From the NCBI RefSeq assembly GCF_048544455.1, contig NC_133534.1, forward strand, positions 38,626,217-38,690,216: 64,000 nt of DNA, given 5' to 3'. Under the pieces are notes generated by a model. It ran no database searches. It was not told where the DNA came from and worked only from the letters and a program-made list of their open reading frames with translations. How positions within the stretch are numbered: the stretch's first letter is position 1; the number at the start of each line of letters is the position of its first letter. The stretch is from Silene latifolia. Its lineage: Eukaryota; Streptophyta; Magnoliopsida; Caryophyllales; Caryophyllaceae. Made by a program: the position numbers and the translations under genes. Shown here one piece after another: positions 48,650-61,527 of the stretch.

Positions 48650-50079
48650 TGAAGAGTTAAGAACGATAAACACCTAAGAGGGGGAGGGGGTGAATTAGGT
48701 GTACCTTTTAAAAATTTTCTCGTTTACTTGGTTAATGACTAACACAAGTAAGATCTATTAGGTACGAGTTTGAAAAACTTAATGGATTGTAAGTTCACAA
48801 ATGGTACAGCAGGTCTATGCAACAGTATGATGAACTGTTGCACAGCACTGGCAACGAGATAGGTAGATAAAAATGCAAAGGATAAATGAATGTAAAAGTA
48901 AATAAACAAACAAGACGATGTTTTAAAAATTGGTTCAGCTCCTACTCCGGAGCCTACGTCCAACCGTTATTTTATTGCTTGTTTAGAAATTTACTCAAAC
49001 TTAACTAAACCCCTTACAATGAAAATAACTCGCCAACCTACTCCGGTTGCAATTGCTTGAAGCTACTCCGCTTCAAGACTTTCCCTTGCTCAAAGCTACT
49101 CCGCTTCAAGACTTAAAGTTCTATCTCAACGGTTTCTGAGTCGAATCTCGTCGTTCACTTAAGAACATGGAGATTACAATTAAGACCTAAACACGAGAAT
49201 CATTGAACATATTCTTTATGCAACATGATTAAGTTTAACCGATACTTGGAGATTTTCTGACTTTGAAAAACAAGTGAAGACTTTTGAAAACAGAAAACGG
49301 TTTTGCAAATACTTGAAGAACAAAGCTTAAAATCTTTGAAATGATTTTGCAAATGTTTTACAATGAGTGTTCGAAAAGTCTTGCAATAAATGAAAAATGA
49401 AGTGGCTATTTATAGAGAAAGGTAGTGTGTAAGAGAAGGATCTTAACACTACTTTAATCTAATATCCACAAGTTTGTAGCATGCATTTTCATTTAAAAAT
49501 ATAAAAGAACAATCAGGTTTGAGAGGCTCAAGGTGGCTGCATTTTTCCAAAGCAAAGGAGTGTTTCCCATAAAGTATGGGAACTCACAATTTTGCCACAA
49601 ATGGAAAAAGCATAAGACCTATTTTTAGCATGAAAAACAACTTGCACAAATGGGATTGACATCTTTTAAATTATTGTGCAAGCATATTCCTTTTGTTCTT
49701 TTTGTTCTTGATTTGAAATAATGTTTGTTTTAAACATAGAAAAGCTTTTTAAAGAATTTCAAACACTTGTGAATTTTCCCGAAAATTCTCCATTCGTTAG
49801 TACTAGAAACCATGGTGCAATGAGTCTCAGAACTGTTGCACGGTTTTTGCCATAACTTATGCGTAAAAGAAATATGTTGAACTACCTCGTTTACAACATT
49901 CATTCTAGGCAATGGGCTTTCTTGTCTTGCCTTCATCTTGATCATCTTGTTACTTTGATTAGCTTGTGGACTCTTTGATTAATCATCAATAGCTTCAATT
50001 TTGCTAAACAATTTAACTAAGAGGCAAACAATTAAATAACAAATGAAACTTGACATCATCAACCAAATGTGTTCTAACA
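48650..50079 (-). repeat. Sirevirus LTR 2 (middle, 1430 bp)
   Basis: Shared by both copies: 5' LTR of copy 1 and 3' LTR of copy 2. Same ends as LTR 1; TATAAATA at 49407-49414 (minus). It has more differences from LTR 1 and LTR 3 than those have from each other, mostly at CAG/CTG trinucleotides. Confidence 0.9.
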
Positions 50080-51015
50080 AATTCCCCCTTTGATGATGAC
50101 AAGTTTTAAATATGTGTTAAGTTCCCCCTAAGCCCATGGTGAGTCGGTCTTTGAACCATATTCAATAAGACATCAAATAAACATGACATGATCAAGGTGA
50201 ATGAGGGTCAACATGCTTATCCTAAGTAGAACATCTAATCATTATAGCTAAGACATTTTCACGGTGAACGTTAGCCTAAGAGTCATTGAATGAACATAAA
50301 CACATAATTAACATACTTCCCCCTCTTGACATCATCAAAAGAAGGATGAAAACATGTTCAAGTAGTACAAGATAAACCACCAGCAAATTGTTCGAGAAAA
50401 TCTGAAAAACAGTTCACAGATTGCATGAGATATTAAGACAAGAAGCCAAAAGGGTTAGGAAGGCAATTTGGGCAAAAGATGGTTCGTTCATCATCATTGG
50501 GAACATTTCTTCCAAGGATTTGGACACGCTCTATGAGATATTCATTGATGGTTTTGAGCGCAACAACTTACTTCTTAAGGGTCTCATTATATTGACAGAA
50601 AGCCTAGTCACAATGGTCAAAAGCTTATCTAACTTCGCATTTATCGGACCCATTGCAACAGTTGGATCAACTGTTGCACCAGACTTAAGCTTCTTGGCCG
50701 CTTTGGGATTTGATCCTCATTTTCTTTTGGTAATGGGTTTGGGTTTTGTGTTTGGTTTGAGATGAGATTCAACAAGTGGTTCATCAGCATCACCAAAAAG
50801 TTCTGTGATTTTGGATTTGGATTTGGATTTGGAATTGGGGGTTTTCGGTAAAGAGGGGATCACGACCGTTATCAAGTACCTTGTCATAATTGTTTGGTTC
50901 ATCAATTTGTTCATCATTTGGGATGAACTCATCTTCATGCATAACCTCCTTTTCTGATTTTTCGACTGGAGTATCCATATTTTCAGCAACATCATCATTT
51001 TTCCCACCTTCGGTT

Positions 51016-51050
<35 letters not shown>

Positions 51051-54000
51051 TTTTTTTTACTCACTCTATCTTTCTCCTTTCCTTTTTCTTTTTCGACATC
51101 AACTTCCTTTTCAACAATACTTTCAGCTTCTTTTTCTTTCTCAACATCATCAACATTCTTCTTTTCTTTTCCTTTTTCGACAACAACTACTTCTTCAAAA
51201 ACATCTTCAACGAGAACTTTCTCTTTGTTGATTTCACTTGCCAATTCATTAAGTGTAAGCTTATCTTTCTCAGAATCAATATCGACATTAGAGTCCAACA
51301 TCATTGAAATTGGGGGACTCCTCTTTAATCCACCACGACCTCGCCCTTTGTATGTCATGGTTTTCTTTCATGAAACAATGGTCTTGACTGTTGCAGGCTT
51401 GGTAGGGGACGGTTGGGTTTTGTCGGATTTTTCGATATATGCAGCGGATTGGGTGGTCATTTTTAATTTGGCAATGTATTCTGGGTTGAAGGAGTTAATA
51501 GGAGGGTCGGTTGGTTTAGTGAGGGTGTGGATAATGAGCGCTAGTTGAGTGTAAGAATGAAGAATTGATGCTCAAAAAGTAGGCTAGATGGAGGGATTAT
51601 CTTGATTTGAAATAAGGTGAAGTTGAGAGGCTCAATGAAATAATTCACATGCAAGTGCAAGATTTTAATTAAAATTCTCGGTCCATTTTGCATGTTGGAG
51701 ATTTTGACATTTTAAACTTTAGACATGTACATCCCTTTTTCTAGTCAATCATATAGGAAAAATAATTTCATTAGAGTCACATATCACCCAACAAACCAAT
51801 TTCCAACCGAAGTTTTACGAATTGTTCTCTTTCCAACGGTTTTGTAAAAATGTCCGCAATTTGATTTTCCTTTTACAAAAGTTAAGACTAATTGTTCCTT
51901 TTTCGACTTGATCACGTAAGAAATGATGCTTAATCTCAATATGTTTAGTACATGAATGTTGTATTGGGTTCTTTGAAATGTTAATTGCACTAGTATTATC
52001 GCAAAATATCGGAGTTGTTTCGAAGATCATACCATAGTCGTGCAATTGTTGATGAACCCAAATGATTTGTGTGCAACAGAGAGCTGCACTGTTGTATTCA
52101 CTTTTAGCCGTGGACAATGATACCGTGTTTTGCTTTTTGGATGCCCAAGTGGTTAAACAAGGGCCCGTGAATGCAGCAATTCCGGATGTGCTTTTTATGT
52201 CCACCGTGCTGCCGCGTAATCCGCATCAGAGAATCCTACAAGATCAAGTTCGTAATGAGATGGATACCAAAGATGCAAGTCTTGTATTCCAATCAAATAC
52301 TTGAAAGTCCGTTTGACGGTTTTAAAGTGTTATTCCTTAGGATTTGATTGGAAACAAGCACATAAACATACGCTAAATTGAATGTCGGGTCGACTAGTGT
52401 TTAGATAAAGCAATGAACCAATCATACCTCGATACACCGTTTCACTAACACTCTTATCATTTTGGTCTTGATCAAGTTTAATACCATTGGTGTAGCAACG
52501 GGTTTGGCATTAGTCAACCCAAACTTACTTAGCATTTACTTCAAATACTTTTGTCGATGGATCATGGTGCCTTGTTCACTTTGCTTAATTTGGAGACCAA
52601 GGAAGAATCCAAGTTCTCCCATCATGCTCATTTCAAACTCAGAAGTCATGAGATCCGAAAAGTACTTATAAAGAGTGTTGTTAGTTGCACCAAAAATAAT
52701 GTCATGGACATATACTTGCACAAGCAACAGTTCCTCTGACTGTGACTTGATAAACAATGTTTTATCGACCGAACCACATAGAAAACCATTTTCTAACAGG
52801 AATTTTGAAAGTCTATCATACCAAGCTCGGGGAGCCTGTTTTAAACCATAAAGTGCTTTGTCAAGTTTAAATACGTGATTAGGGAACTCATTGTTTATAA
52901 AGCCCGGAGGTTGTTCGACAAAAACTTCTTCTTCAAGATAGCCATTTAAGAAAGCGGTTTTAACATCCATTTGAAAAAGTTTTATGCCAACATGAGATGC
53001 AAAAGCTATGAGCATTCGTATGGCTTCAAGCCTAGCTATTGGTGCAAAGGTTTCATCGTAGTCAATCCCCTTTTGTTGATTAAACCCTTGTACCACTAGT
53101 CTAGCTTTATTCCTTACGATTTTTCCACTATCATCAAGCTTATTGCAAAAGACCCATCTAATACTAATTACAGTACGATTAGATGGTCTAGAGACAAGAT
53201 GCCATACCTCATTCCTCTTGAATTGATCTAGCTCCTCTTGCATGGTCGTCACCCAACATGAGTCATTAAGAGCAATGGTGAAGTGGCTAGGTTCGATTTG
53301 TGAGAGATATGGATTGTAGGCACAAAAGTTTTGGAGGAATGACCTGATTTTTACTCCTGATTCAAGGTCACTAGTCTGATTTGTGGGAGGATAGGAGCTT
53401 TGGCGTTTCCATTTTGTTGGAACAATGGTGTTGGAGGATTCATTTGGTTCTGATGCAACAGTTGCAGTGACTGTTGCTTGAGGGTGATTTTATGAGGGTG
53501 ATTGTGGATCAGTTTCTGTTTGAGTAGTGAATGGTTCACTACCATCCTCATTCCCCCTGGATGAGTTAGCTCTATTTAGAGATGAGGAAGGGTTAGTTCC
53601 CCCTGAGTTTTGGCCAACTTCTTCATGCAACAGATGCTCTGACTGTTGCACAACTTCCTCAACCTCTTCCACCATGTCCATGTCATGACAAATCATTCCA
53701 ATGTCGAAATCATCATCCTTCTCTTCATCATCAGCCTGTTCATTAGACATAAAAAGACTAGATTCGTCAAATATTACATGAACGCTTTATTCCATTTTCA
53801 TAGTCCTTTTGTTGTAAACTTTGTAAGCTTTACTATGACTAGAATAACCAACAAATACTCCTTCATTACTACGAGCATCAAATTTACCTAGGTTGTTTTT
53901 GCCATTGTTGTGAACAAAGCATTTAATACCAAAGCATTTTAAATGTGAGATGTTAGACTTTCTTCCTCGTAGTAATTCATAAGGTGTTTCGTTATTTATT

Positions 54001-57000
54001 TTCCTAATCATGACTCGGTTGTAGATGTAACAAGATGTTTACGGCCTCGGCCCAAAAGTTCTTTGGTACTTTAGAGCTAATGATCATAGTCCTAGCCATG
54101 TTTTCAAGAGTTCGATTCATTCGTTCCACAACCCCATTTTGTTGAGGGGTTCTTGCGGCCGAAAAATTATGGCTAATACCATGATCATTACAATAGTCCT
54201 CAAATGATGAATTCTCAAATTCGGTTCCATGGTCGGATCTTAAGGATGCAAGTTTTAGACCAAATTTGTTTTGAACCATTTTAACCCAAATTAAGAATTC
54301 ATCAATTGCTTGGTCTTTGAAACTTAAGAAAAGTAGCCAAACATATCTTGAAAGGTCATCTACAATCACACAAATATAGCGACTTTCACCCTTGCTAACA
54401 ATACGCATGGGTCCACATAAATCAATGTAAACAAGTTCAAGGACATGAGAAGTGCTAACACAATTTTTTTGGATTTAAAGGAGCATTTAACTTGTTTACC
54501 TCTAACACAATCATCACAAAGTGATTTAAACTCAAATTTCATGTTAGGCATGCCATCTACTAGGTCAAGTTTCTTGAAAGTATTAAGGGTTTTAGCATTA
54601 ACATGACCCAACCTTTTATGCCAAAGCAAAGGGTTATTTTTGTGAACATTCATACATGATAAAGTTTGACCCGACAATGAGCATAGGTTAGTCATGTACA
54701 CATCTTTGACACGCTTACCTTCAAGAATTAACTCTCTAATTTTACCATAAAGTATTCTACATATACTAGCATGAAATTAAACAATGTTACCTCAATCACA
54801 CAATTGTGAAATGCTTAGAAGATTGTGTTTCAAACCTTTGACAAGCAACACTTTGTCGACACATAGTGACTTTGACTTACCAACTTTTCCAATACCAATG
54901 ATTTCACCTCGTTTTTTTGTCACCAAAAGTCACCATGCCACCTTTGTAGGCTTCTAGCGAGAGGAATTGGTTTTCTTCTCCCGTCATATGACGAGAGCAT
55001 CGAATATCTAAGTACCAATTGCTGCTGCCTCCCACTAATGCCTATACAAGATCAAACAGTTAGTTTGGGAACCCAAACAAGTTTGGGTCCCTTCTTGACA
55101 CTAGCTTGTTTCACCAAGTCTTTCTTGATCCATACCTTTTTAGCTAATTTAGTGTTCTTTTCTAGGTCACGTTTTCTCTTTTCACAATTGTTAAGCTCAT
55201 GACCAGTATTACCACAGTAGTTGCAAATAACAAAATCAGGAAGTCCAGCGTACTTTTGTCTTCTAAAATCAGTTTTGCTTGGGTCTTGGTTTCGGATGCA
55301 ACAGTGCATGCTACTGTTGCATTTGAAACCAAGTTCAGCATTCTTTGCAAGCTTTTCATACTCTTGGGACTGTTTTAGAGGAAATTTTAAAACATTATGA
55401 CTTCCTTCCCATTTTAGGTGAAACATCTTAGCCTCATCTAGCTCTTTGGTCAATGTATCAATTTTAGCAAGATGATTAAGATTTAGTTGACCTACTTTGT
55501 CGAAAGCGTGTTTAGCATGTCTTACTTCATCACTAAGCAATAAACCAATTTGCTCAAGTTGCTTGTTATCTCTTTTACACAAAGTGAGGTCACTAGCGAG
55601 AGAGTCACGTTCCTCAATTAGCGAGGACACATGTTTTGTGAGAGTCTCAATTTCCCTTTTAGACTCGGATGCAACTGTGATTGCATCATCTGTTGCATGG
55701 ATTTGTTCAGCTTTTTTTGAGTTTCAATTTGAACAAGAAGGTCATCGTTTGATTTTTGCACTCGATCTAAAGCACTTTTAACATGACTTGACTCGTCGTT
55801 CAACATTTCAGCAATTTTGACAAGATCATCTTTTTGAATTTTGCATGTTGCAAGATCAATCAAGAGTTGGTCACGTTCTTTTGTTAGTGAGGACACGGTT
55901 TTGTGAGGGACTCATCTCCTTTGATAGACACGGATGCAACGGTGCGAAGTGCAGTGCTCTGTTGCATGCATTTCATCAACCCTTTTAGCAAGAAACAAAT
56001 TCTGTTTTCGGAGCTTTTTAATCTCCTTTTCAAGACTCAATGATGTACTAGGTTGATCAACCTCATTTAGACATTCTTTCAAACCAACATTTTCTTCGGC
56101 TATGTCTTCAATTTCAGTTTGCATAGCCTCTAATTTATTGTTTTGGACACGACACTTATCAATGAATTGGTCTAAGAGGAGACAAACTTTGTCTTTAGAG
56201 AAAGATCGAACCTTTTTCTTGAGCTTATTTACCTCATTGTCTCGAATCAATCGAGTTCACGGAGTGAGCCATAAGACATTTGACATTTTGTTTCTTTGTT
56301 AACTTTGGAACATCATTGATTGATTGAGAAGAGATGCACATTTTGGCGTCTAATTCTTCCTCAAGGACATCGTCCTCATCGGAATCGGACATGCCCCAAA
56401 TGGTTGTCATTACTTCGTTCTTGTATTCTCTTTTAGCAAAATCACGCTTTTCTTTAGATTTGATGTCATTCCACTTAGGACATTCTTTTATTTGGTGACC
56501 GTTGTCACCACATTTGAAGCAACCCATAGTGGAACTAGATCTTCTTTTAGGAAAACGTCTTTTGCTAGTATAGTTATTTGACCTTTGTGAATTTCGACCA
56601 TTAATCATGCCAACAATGTTTTCGGTGAACATTGCAAACTCATCATCTTTATCCTCCTCATCACTTGAGAGAGCATTGAGAGCGAGTCCTTTCCCTTTAG
56701 AGCTTTCACTAGAGCGCTTCATGAGAGTTAACTCATGAGCCATGAGTGAGCCCATAAGTTCATCAAGAGATAACAAGGAAAGGTCTTTAGCTTCCTCAAT
56801 AGCCGTAACCTTCGGTTGCCATTTTTCAGATAGGCTACGAAGGATTTTACGGACTAAATCCTTGGATTCAAAGTTTCTACCTAGACTCTTGAGGTCATTA
56901 ACAATACTAGAGAAGCGTGAAGACAAACTATTAATTCACTCATCTCTTCCCATGTTGAACATCTCATATTGTTGCATGAGAAGATCAACACGGTACTTTT

Positions 57001-57410
57001 TGACTTGTGACGTTCCCTCATAAGCAAGATTAAGGGTGTCCCAAATTTCATTTGCCGAGTCACATCCGGATATCCGGTTAATCTCTTGTTCACCGATGCC
57101 ATATTGAAGGATGGACATGGCTTTAGAGTTTTTCTCGACTTTCCTATAATCGGCTTCAACATATTTGTCCTCACTTTTGAGGGACTTAGTGCCATCGGCA
57201 TTAGTCATCTCAATCTTGAGGGGACCCTTTTGAATGATCAACCAACATTCGTAGTCCGCACTTTTGACATAGTGCTCCATGCGGTGTTTCCACCAAGCAT
57301 AGTTTTCCCCCTTAAAGATGGGAAACTTAGTATGTTTTGAATCGTCCATAACTATAGGATCAACTCTTTGGTTTTAACCAATATCAAGAGCACGAGGCTC
57401 TGATACCAAT
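50080..57410 (-). mobile_element. Sirevirus internal region, copy 2
   Basis: Collinear with copy 1: purine tract at 50080, extra 3' frame (about 50720-51358), RNase H and RT (51780-53252), integrase (53790-54700), protease (about 54800-55040), gag (55050-57349), PBS 57397-57408. Near-identical to copy 1; the homopolymer in the extra frame is shorter (about 51018-51058). Not intact. Confidence 0.9.
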
Positions 57411-58839
57411 TGAAGAGTTAAGAACGATAAACACCTAAGAGGGGGAGGGGGTGAATTAGGTGTACCTTTTAAAAATTTTCTCGTTTACTTGGTTAATGAC
57501 TAACACAAGTAAGATCTATTAGGTACGAGTTTGAAAAACTTAATGGATTGTAAGTTCACAAACGGTACAGCAGGTCTATGCAACAGTATGATGAACTGTT
57601 GCACAGCACTGGCAACGAGATAGGTAGATAAAAATGCAAAGGATAAATGAATGTAAAAGTAAATAAACAAACAGACGATGTTTTAAAAATTGGTTCAGCT
57701 CCTACTCCGGAGCCTACGTCCAACCGTTATTTTATTGCTTGTTTAGAAATTTACTCAAACTTAACTAAACCCCTTACAATGAAAATAACTCGCCAACCTA
57801 CTCCGGTTGCAATTGCTTGAAGCTACTCCGCTTCAAGACTTTCCCTTGCTCAAAGCTACTCCGCTTCAAGACTTAAAGTTCTATCTCAACGGTTTACAGA
57901 GTCAGAATCTCAGTCGTTCACTTAAGAACATGGAGATTACAATTAAGACCTAAACACGAGAATCATTGAACATATTCTTTATGCAATGATTAAGCGAACG
58001 ATACTTGGAGATTTTACTGACTTTGAAAAACAAGTGAAGACTTTTGAAAACAGAAAACGGTTTTGCAAATACTTGAAGAACAAAGCTTAAAATGCTGAAA
58101 TGATTTTGCAAATGTTTTACAATGAGTGTTCTGAAAAGTCTTGCAATAAATGAAAAATGAAGTGGCTATTTATAGAGAAAGGTAGTGTGTAAAAGAAGGA
58201 TCTTAACACTACTTTAATCTAATATCCACAAGTTTGTAGCATGCATTTTCATTTAAAAATATAAAAGAACAATCAGGTTTGAGAGGCTCAAGGTGGTTGC
58301 ATTTTTCCAAAGCAAAGGAGTGTTTCCCATAAAGTATGGGAACTCACAATTTTGCCACAAATGGAAAAAGCATAAGACCTATTTTTAGCATGAAAAACAA
58401 CTTGCACAAATGGGATTGGCATCTTTTAAATTATTGTGCAAGCATATTCCTTTTGTTCTTTTTGTTCTTCAGTTTGAAATAATGTTTGTTTTAAACATAG
58501 AAAAGCTTTTTAAAGAATTTCAAACACTTGTGAATTTTCCCGAAAATTCTCCATTCGTTAGTACCAGAAACCATGGTGCAACAGTCTCAGGAACTGTTGC
58601 ACGGTTTTGCCATAACTTATGCGTAAAAGAAATATGTTGAACTACCTCGTTTACAACATTCATTCTAGGCAATGAGCTTTCTTGTCTTGCCTTCATCTTG
58701 ATCATCTTGTTACTTTGATTAGCTTGTGGACTCTTTGATTGATCATCAATAGCTTCAATTTTGCTAAACAATTTAACTAAGAGGCAAACAATTAAATAAC
58801 AAATGAAACTTGACATCATCAACCAAATGTGTTCTAACA
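57411..58839 (-). repeat. Sirevirus LTR 3 (right, 1429 bp)
   Basis: The outer 5' LTR. Ends as LTR 1, TATAAATA at 58167-58174 (minus), adjacent to the right GTTTG duplication (58840-58844). Confidence 0.9.
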
Positions 58840-59728
58840 GTTTGCCATCGTGAAGGTTTTGATAAGAGGAAAAATCGTCCTCCCCAAGCTGATGCAAAAA
58901 CATCAACCGTTGAAACTGGTGACAAAACGAAAGCTGGTGCAATAAGTGGAGATAGAAAAACAGCTGCTAAAACCGGTACGATGAAAAGGGGTGGAGGTGG
59001 TGATAAGGAGACTGAGAGTTCCAATAAGCAAAGAGGTAAAAGAATAACCAAAATTAAAAGGTGGGGTTGTGAAGCGATGATCGAATTCATATTCCTTGAA
59101 AACATGTACAAGATTGAACAATTCCGTGAGGGTCACAATTACCCAGTGACGCCGGTCAAAAATAGGGAATTTGAGAAACATGCTGACAATATAAATCAAC
59201 TGAACGAATATCATAAGCAATTGATTATCCAAAATTCGAGATGAATGTCGGGGCTAGTTTAACATACAACTTATGCAAGGAACAAGCAGAGGGTTTCGAA
59301 AATGTGGGAGCTTCCCTTATGCAGTTCAAGAATTTCCAAAGGAATGTAAAGTGTCTACTTAATGGCAAGGATGGACATATGTTCATCTCTCATTTAGAAA
59401 CCCTCCGAGAAACAAAAGGGTTGGTATTTGTATATGAAACAGATGCTGACAGTGCTTTGACAAGAATTTTTTGGACAAATGCGGATTCCATCAGATGTTA
59501 CGCATTGTTTGGTGATTTTATTTCATTCGATCCAACCTATGGAACGAACAAATATAACATTAAATTCGCGCCTTTCAAAGTCAATAACATTTGGATGCGT
59601 GCTTTTAGAGCATGAAGACGATGACTCATTTATTTGGGCATTTCAGCAGTTTCTGAAAGCAATGAGTGGCAAAGAACCCAATTACATCATCAGTGACCAA
59701 GATGCCGGAATAATAAATGCAGTTCCAG

Positions 59729-60128
59729 GTGTGTTTGGAATATCTTACTTTTGTGAAACTGATTATTTATTTGGTGAATTTAGGAACATTATTCGTGAAT
59801 CTTGAAGTTTAATTTTTGAATCATAGAGCGTGTTTTGTGAACTTATATGGTAATTTTGTGAAACTTGATCATAAGTGGTTGAAATCATGTGCTTTGATCT
59901 TTTCCTTATTTTGTGAATCTTAGGGCTTGTTTTGTGAAACTTAGATCTTGATTTGTGAAACACAAAGCTAATATTCTTAAACTTGGTCATAAGTTGTTGA
60001 AATCGCCTATTTTGGTATTTCTCTTATCTTGTGAATCTGAGACCTTGTTTAGTGAATCTTAAAGCTTGATTTGTGACCATAGAAGATAATACTCCGACAA
60101 TAGATAATGTGGATTTTGTGACTTTCAG
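59729..60128 (+). repeat. FAR1-like gene intron 2, minisatellite-filled
   Basis: Bounded by CCAG|GTGTGT and CTTTCAG|AAG, joining AVP-EVF of the transposase domain in frame. About 330 of its 400 bp are TTTTGTGAATCTTAGGGCTTG-type degenerate units. Confidence 0.85.
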
Positions 60129-61527
60129 AAGTATTCAAAAAAGCAAGACATCGCTTTTGCATGTGAAACATTATGAAGAAAGTAACCGACAAGGTTGGGA
60201 GCACAATTTGCAAAGAGACTGATTTCTTAAGTCGTCTGAACAATGTTGTCTGGAGCGAGGACTTGGAGCCTGAGGAATTTGAAGAGAATTGGGCTAAGGT
60301 CATTAGCGAGTTTTCGTTAGAAGAAAATAAATGGTTGACTGGCAAGTTTACGGAACGAGAGAAGTGGATACCCGTTTATTTCAGAAATGTGCCGATGGGC
60401 AACATTTTAAAAACCACACAAAGATCAGAGAGTTCGAATAGCTTCTTCAAGAGATTTGAAAATAAATATGGGACTCTCGTAGAATTTTGGATGAGATTTG
60501 AGAGTGCCATGGACCAACAAAGGCACAATCTAAAGCTTCTTGAAGCACAGAGCCACAACTCAATGCCTGAAACCCTATTCGGGTCAAACTGGGAGGCCCA
60601 TGCAGTGAAGGTCTATACACATGAAGTGTTTTTCGACTTCCAAGAGGATGTTAAATTTTCGGTAAATGCGTGTAGTGTTTGTGGATACACCCCACCAGAT
60701 CCAGTAACTAACTTTGAAGTTTCAATTGTTAAGGACGCAAACAAGCGAAAGAGATATGCAGTTGAGTACAATAGGAGAACAATGGATGTCCATTGTACAT
60801 GTAAATTGTTTGAAAGGAAAGGTATTTTATGCAACCACATCATTTGGATTTGCTCGGGAAAGTTTAAGGAAATACCTGATAAATACATTTTTCGTAGGTG
60901 GAGTAAGAATGCACTCAGAAACTCGGTTTATGATTTGAATGGAAATCTGCTGGAAAACTACGATCTTACTGGTAATAGTAAATTTGGAATGTCTCGGGTG
61001 TGGTCTGAGATTTACGCAACTGTTGGTATGCTCAAAAGAAAAGAAGAGTCAGATATGAGAGAGTTTGCCAAGCTAATTAAAGAATTCCGAGAGAAGTTGG
61101 AGCCAAACCTAAAGCCTTTGACCAAAAAATAAGAATTGGAGGTCCTTCTCAACTGCAAGGCTCCAAAAGAAATCGAGATCTTATCACCTAAAGTCTCTAA
61201 AAACAAAGGTAGTGCTAAAAGGTTGGTGAGCAGCAAAAATAAGGCAATTATAAAGGCAAAAAAACCGAAAAGGTTGTGTGCTAAGTGTAAACGCATGTCA
61301 CACCACGATAAAAGAAATTGTCCAAATGAGTTTGCAGAGCATCCTCTTGAGAATCAAGTAGGTATAATTCTACTCTTGTCTTTCCATTTTATTATCTTGA
61401 AAATGCAACTACTCTTGTCTACTAATTTTTTTTTTTTAAAAAGTATTTAATCAAGGTTTGATTTTTCACATAGGGAGACACATCGGAAGAAAAGGAAGAA
61501 GGGGAAGAAGTCGAGAATGAAGAATGA

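Larger units (their letters stand above)
39892..58839 (-). mobile_element. Tandem Sirevirus-type Ty1/copia retrotransposon: LTR-body-LTR-body-LTR (18.9 kb)
   Basis: Three LTRs of about 1430 bp enclose two near-identical bodies in the same minus orientation. Only the outer ends carry the target duplication GTTTG (39887-39891, 58840-58844); the middle LTR is flanked by element sequence on both sides (purine tract on one, PBS on the other). The unit has gag with two CCHC knuckles and a long coiled coil, protease, integrase, RT, RNase H and an extra lysine/glutamate-rich frame between RNase H and the 3' LTR, as in the SIRE/Maximus (Sirevirus) lineage. LTRs are highly similar (by eye over 97%, with differences clustered at CAG/CTG), so the insertion is young. 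Both copies are broken (several breaks each). It splits the FAR1 domain of the surrounding gene. Confidence 0.9.
28823..61527 (+). pseudogene. FAR1/FRS-like MULE transposase-derived gene, split by retrotransposons and decayed
   Basis: Exon 1 28823-28874 (MEIVDIIMIDDNSAIESG); exon 2 39525-59728, interrupted by the Sirevirus tandem; exon 3 60129-61357; exon 4 61474-61527 (acidic tail, stop TGA). All introns are GT..AG with matching phase. Domains: FAR1 zinc-binding domain (VVGKTFVDLESAMLFYKIYA, then KCMVC and HREGFDKRK on either side of the insertion, GCEAMIEF, HNYPV); MULE transposase core (FGDFISFDPTYGTNKY, LLEHEDDDSFIWAFQQFLKA, IISDQDAGIINAVPEVF); SWIM finger (CTCKLFERKGILCNH); C-terminal zinc knuckle (CAKCKRMSHHDKRNC). 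Decay: frameshift near 59240, short deletion with frameshift near 59590, TGA for the conserved Trp of RFCMW at 60164-60166, TAA at 61130-61132. FAR1 relatives are either transcription factors of light signalling or transposases; introns full of minisatellite and the Ulp1 neighbour favour a MULE. Not functional as it stands. Confidence 0.85.

Noticed and set aside
39892-58839. Two independent Sirevirus insertions next to each other
   Set aside because: Only three LTRs exist, the middle one is shared, and there is no target duplication around it.
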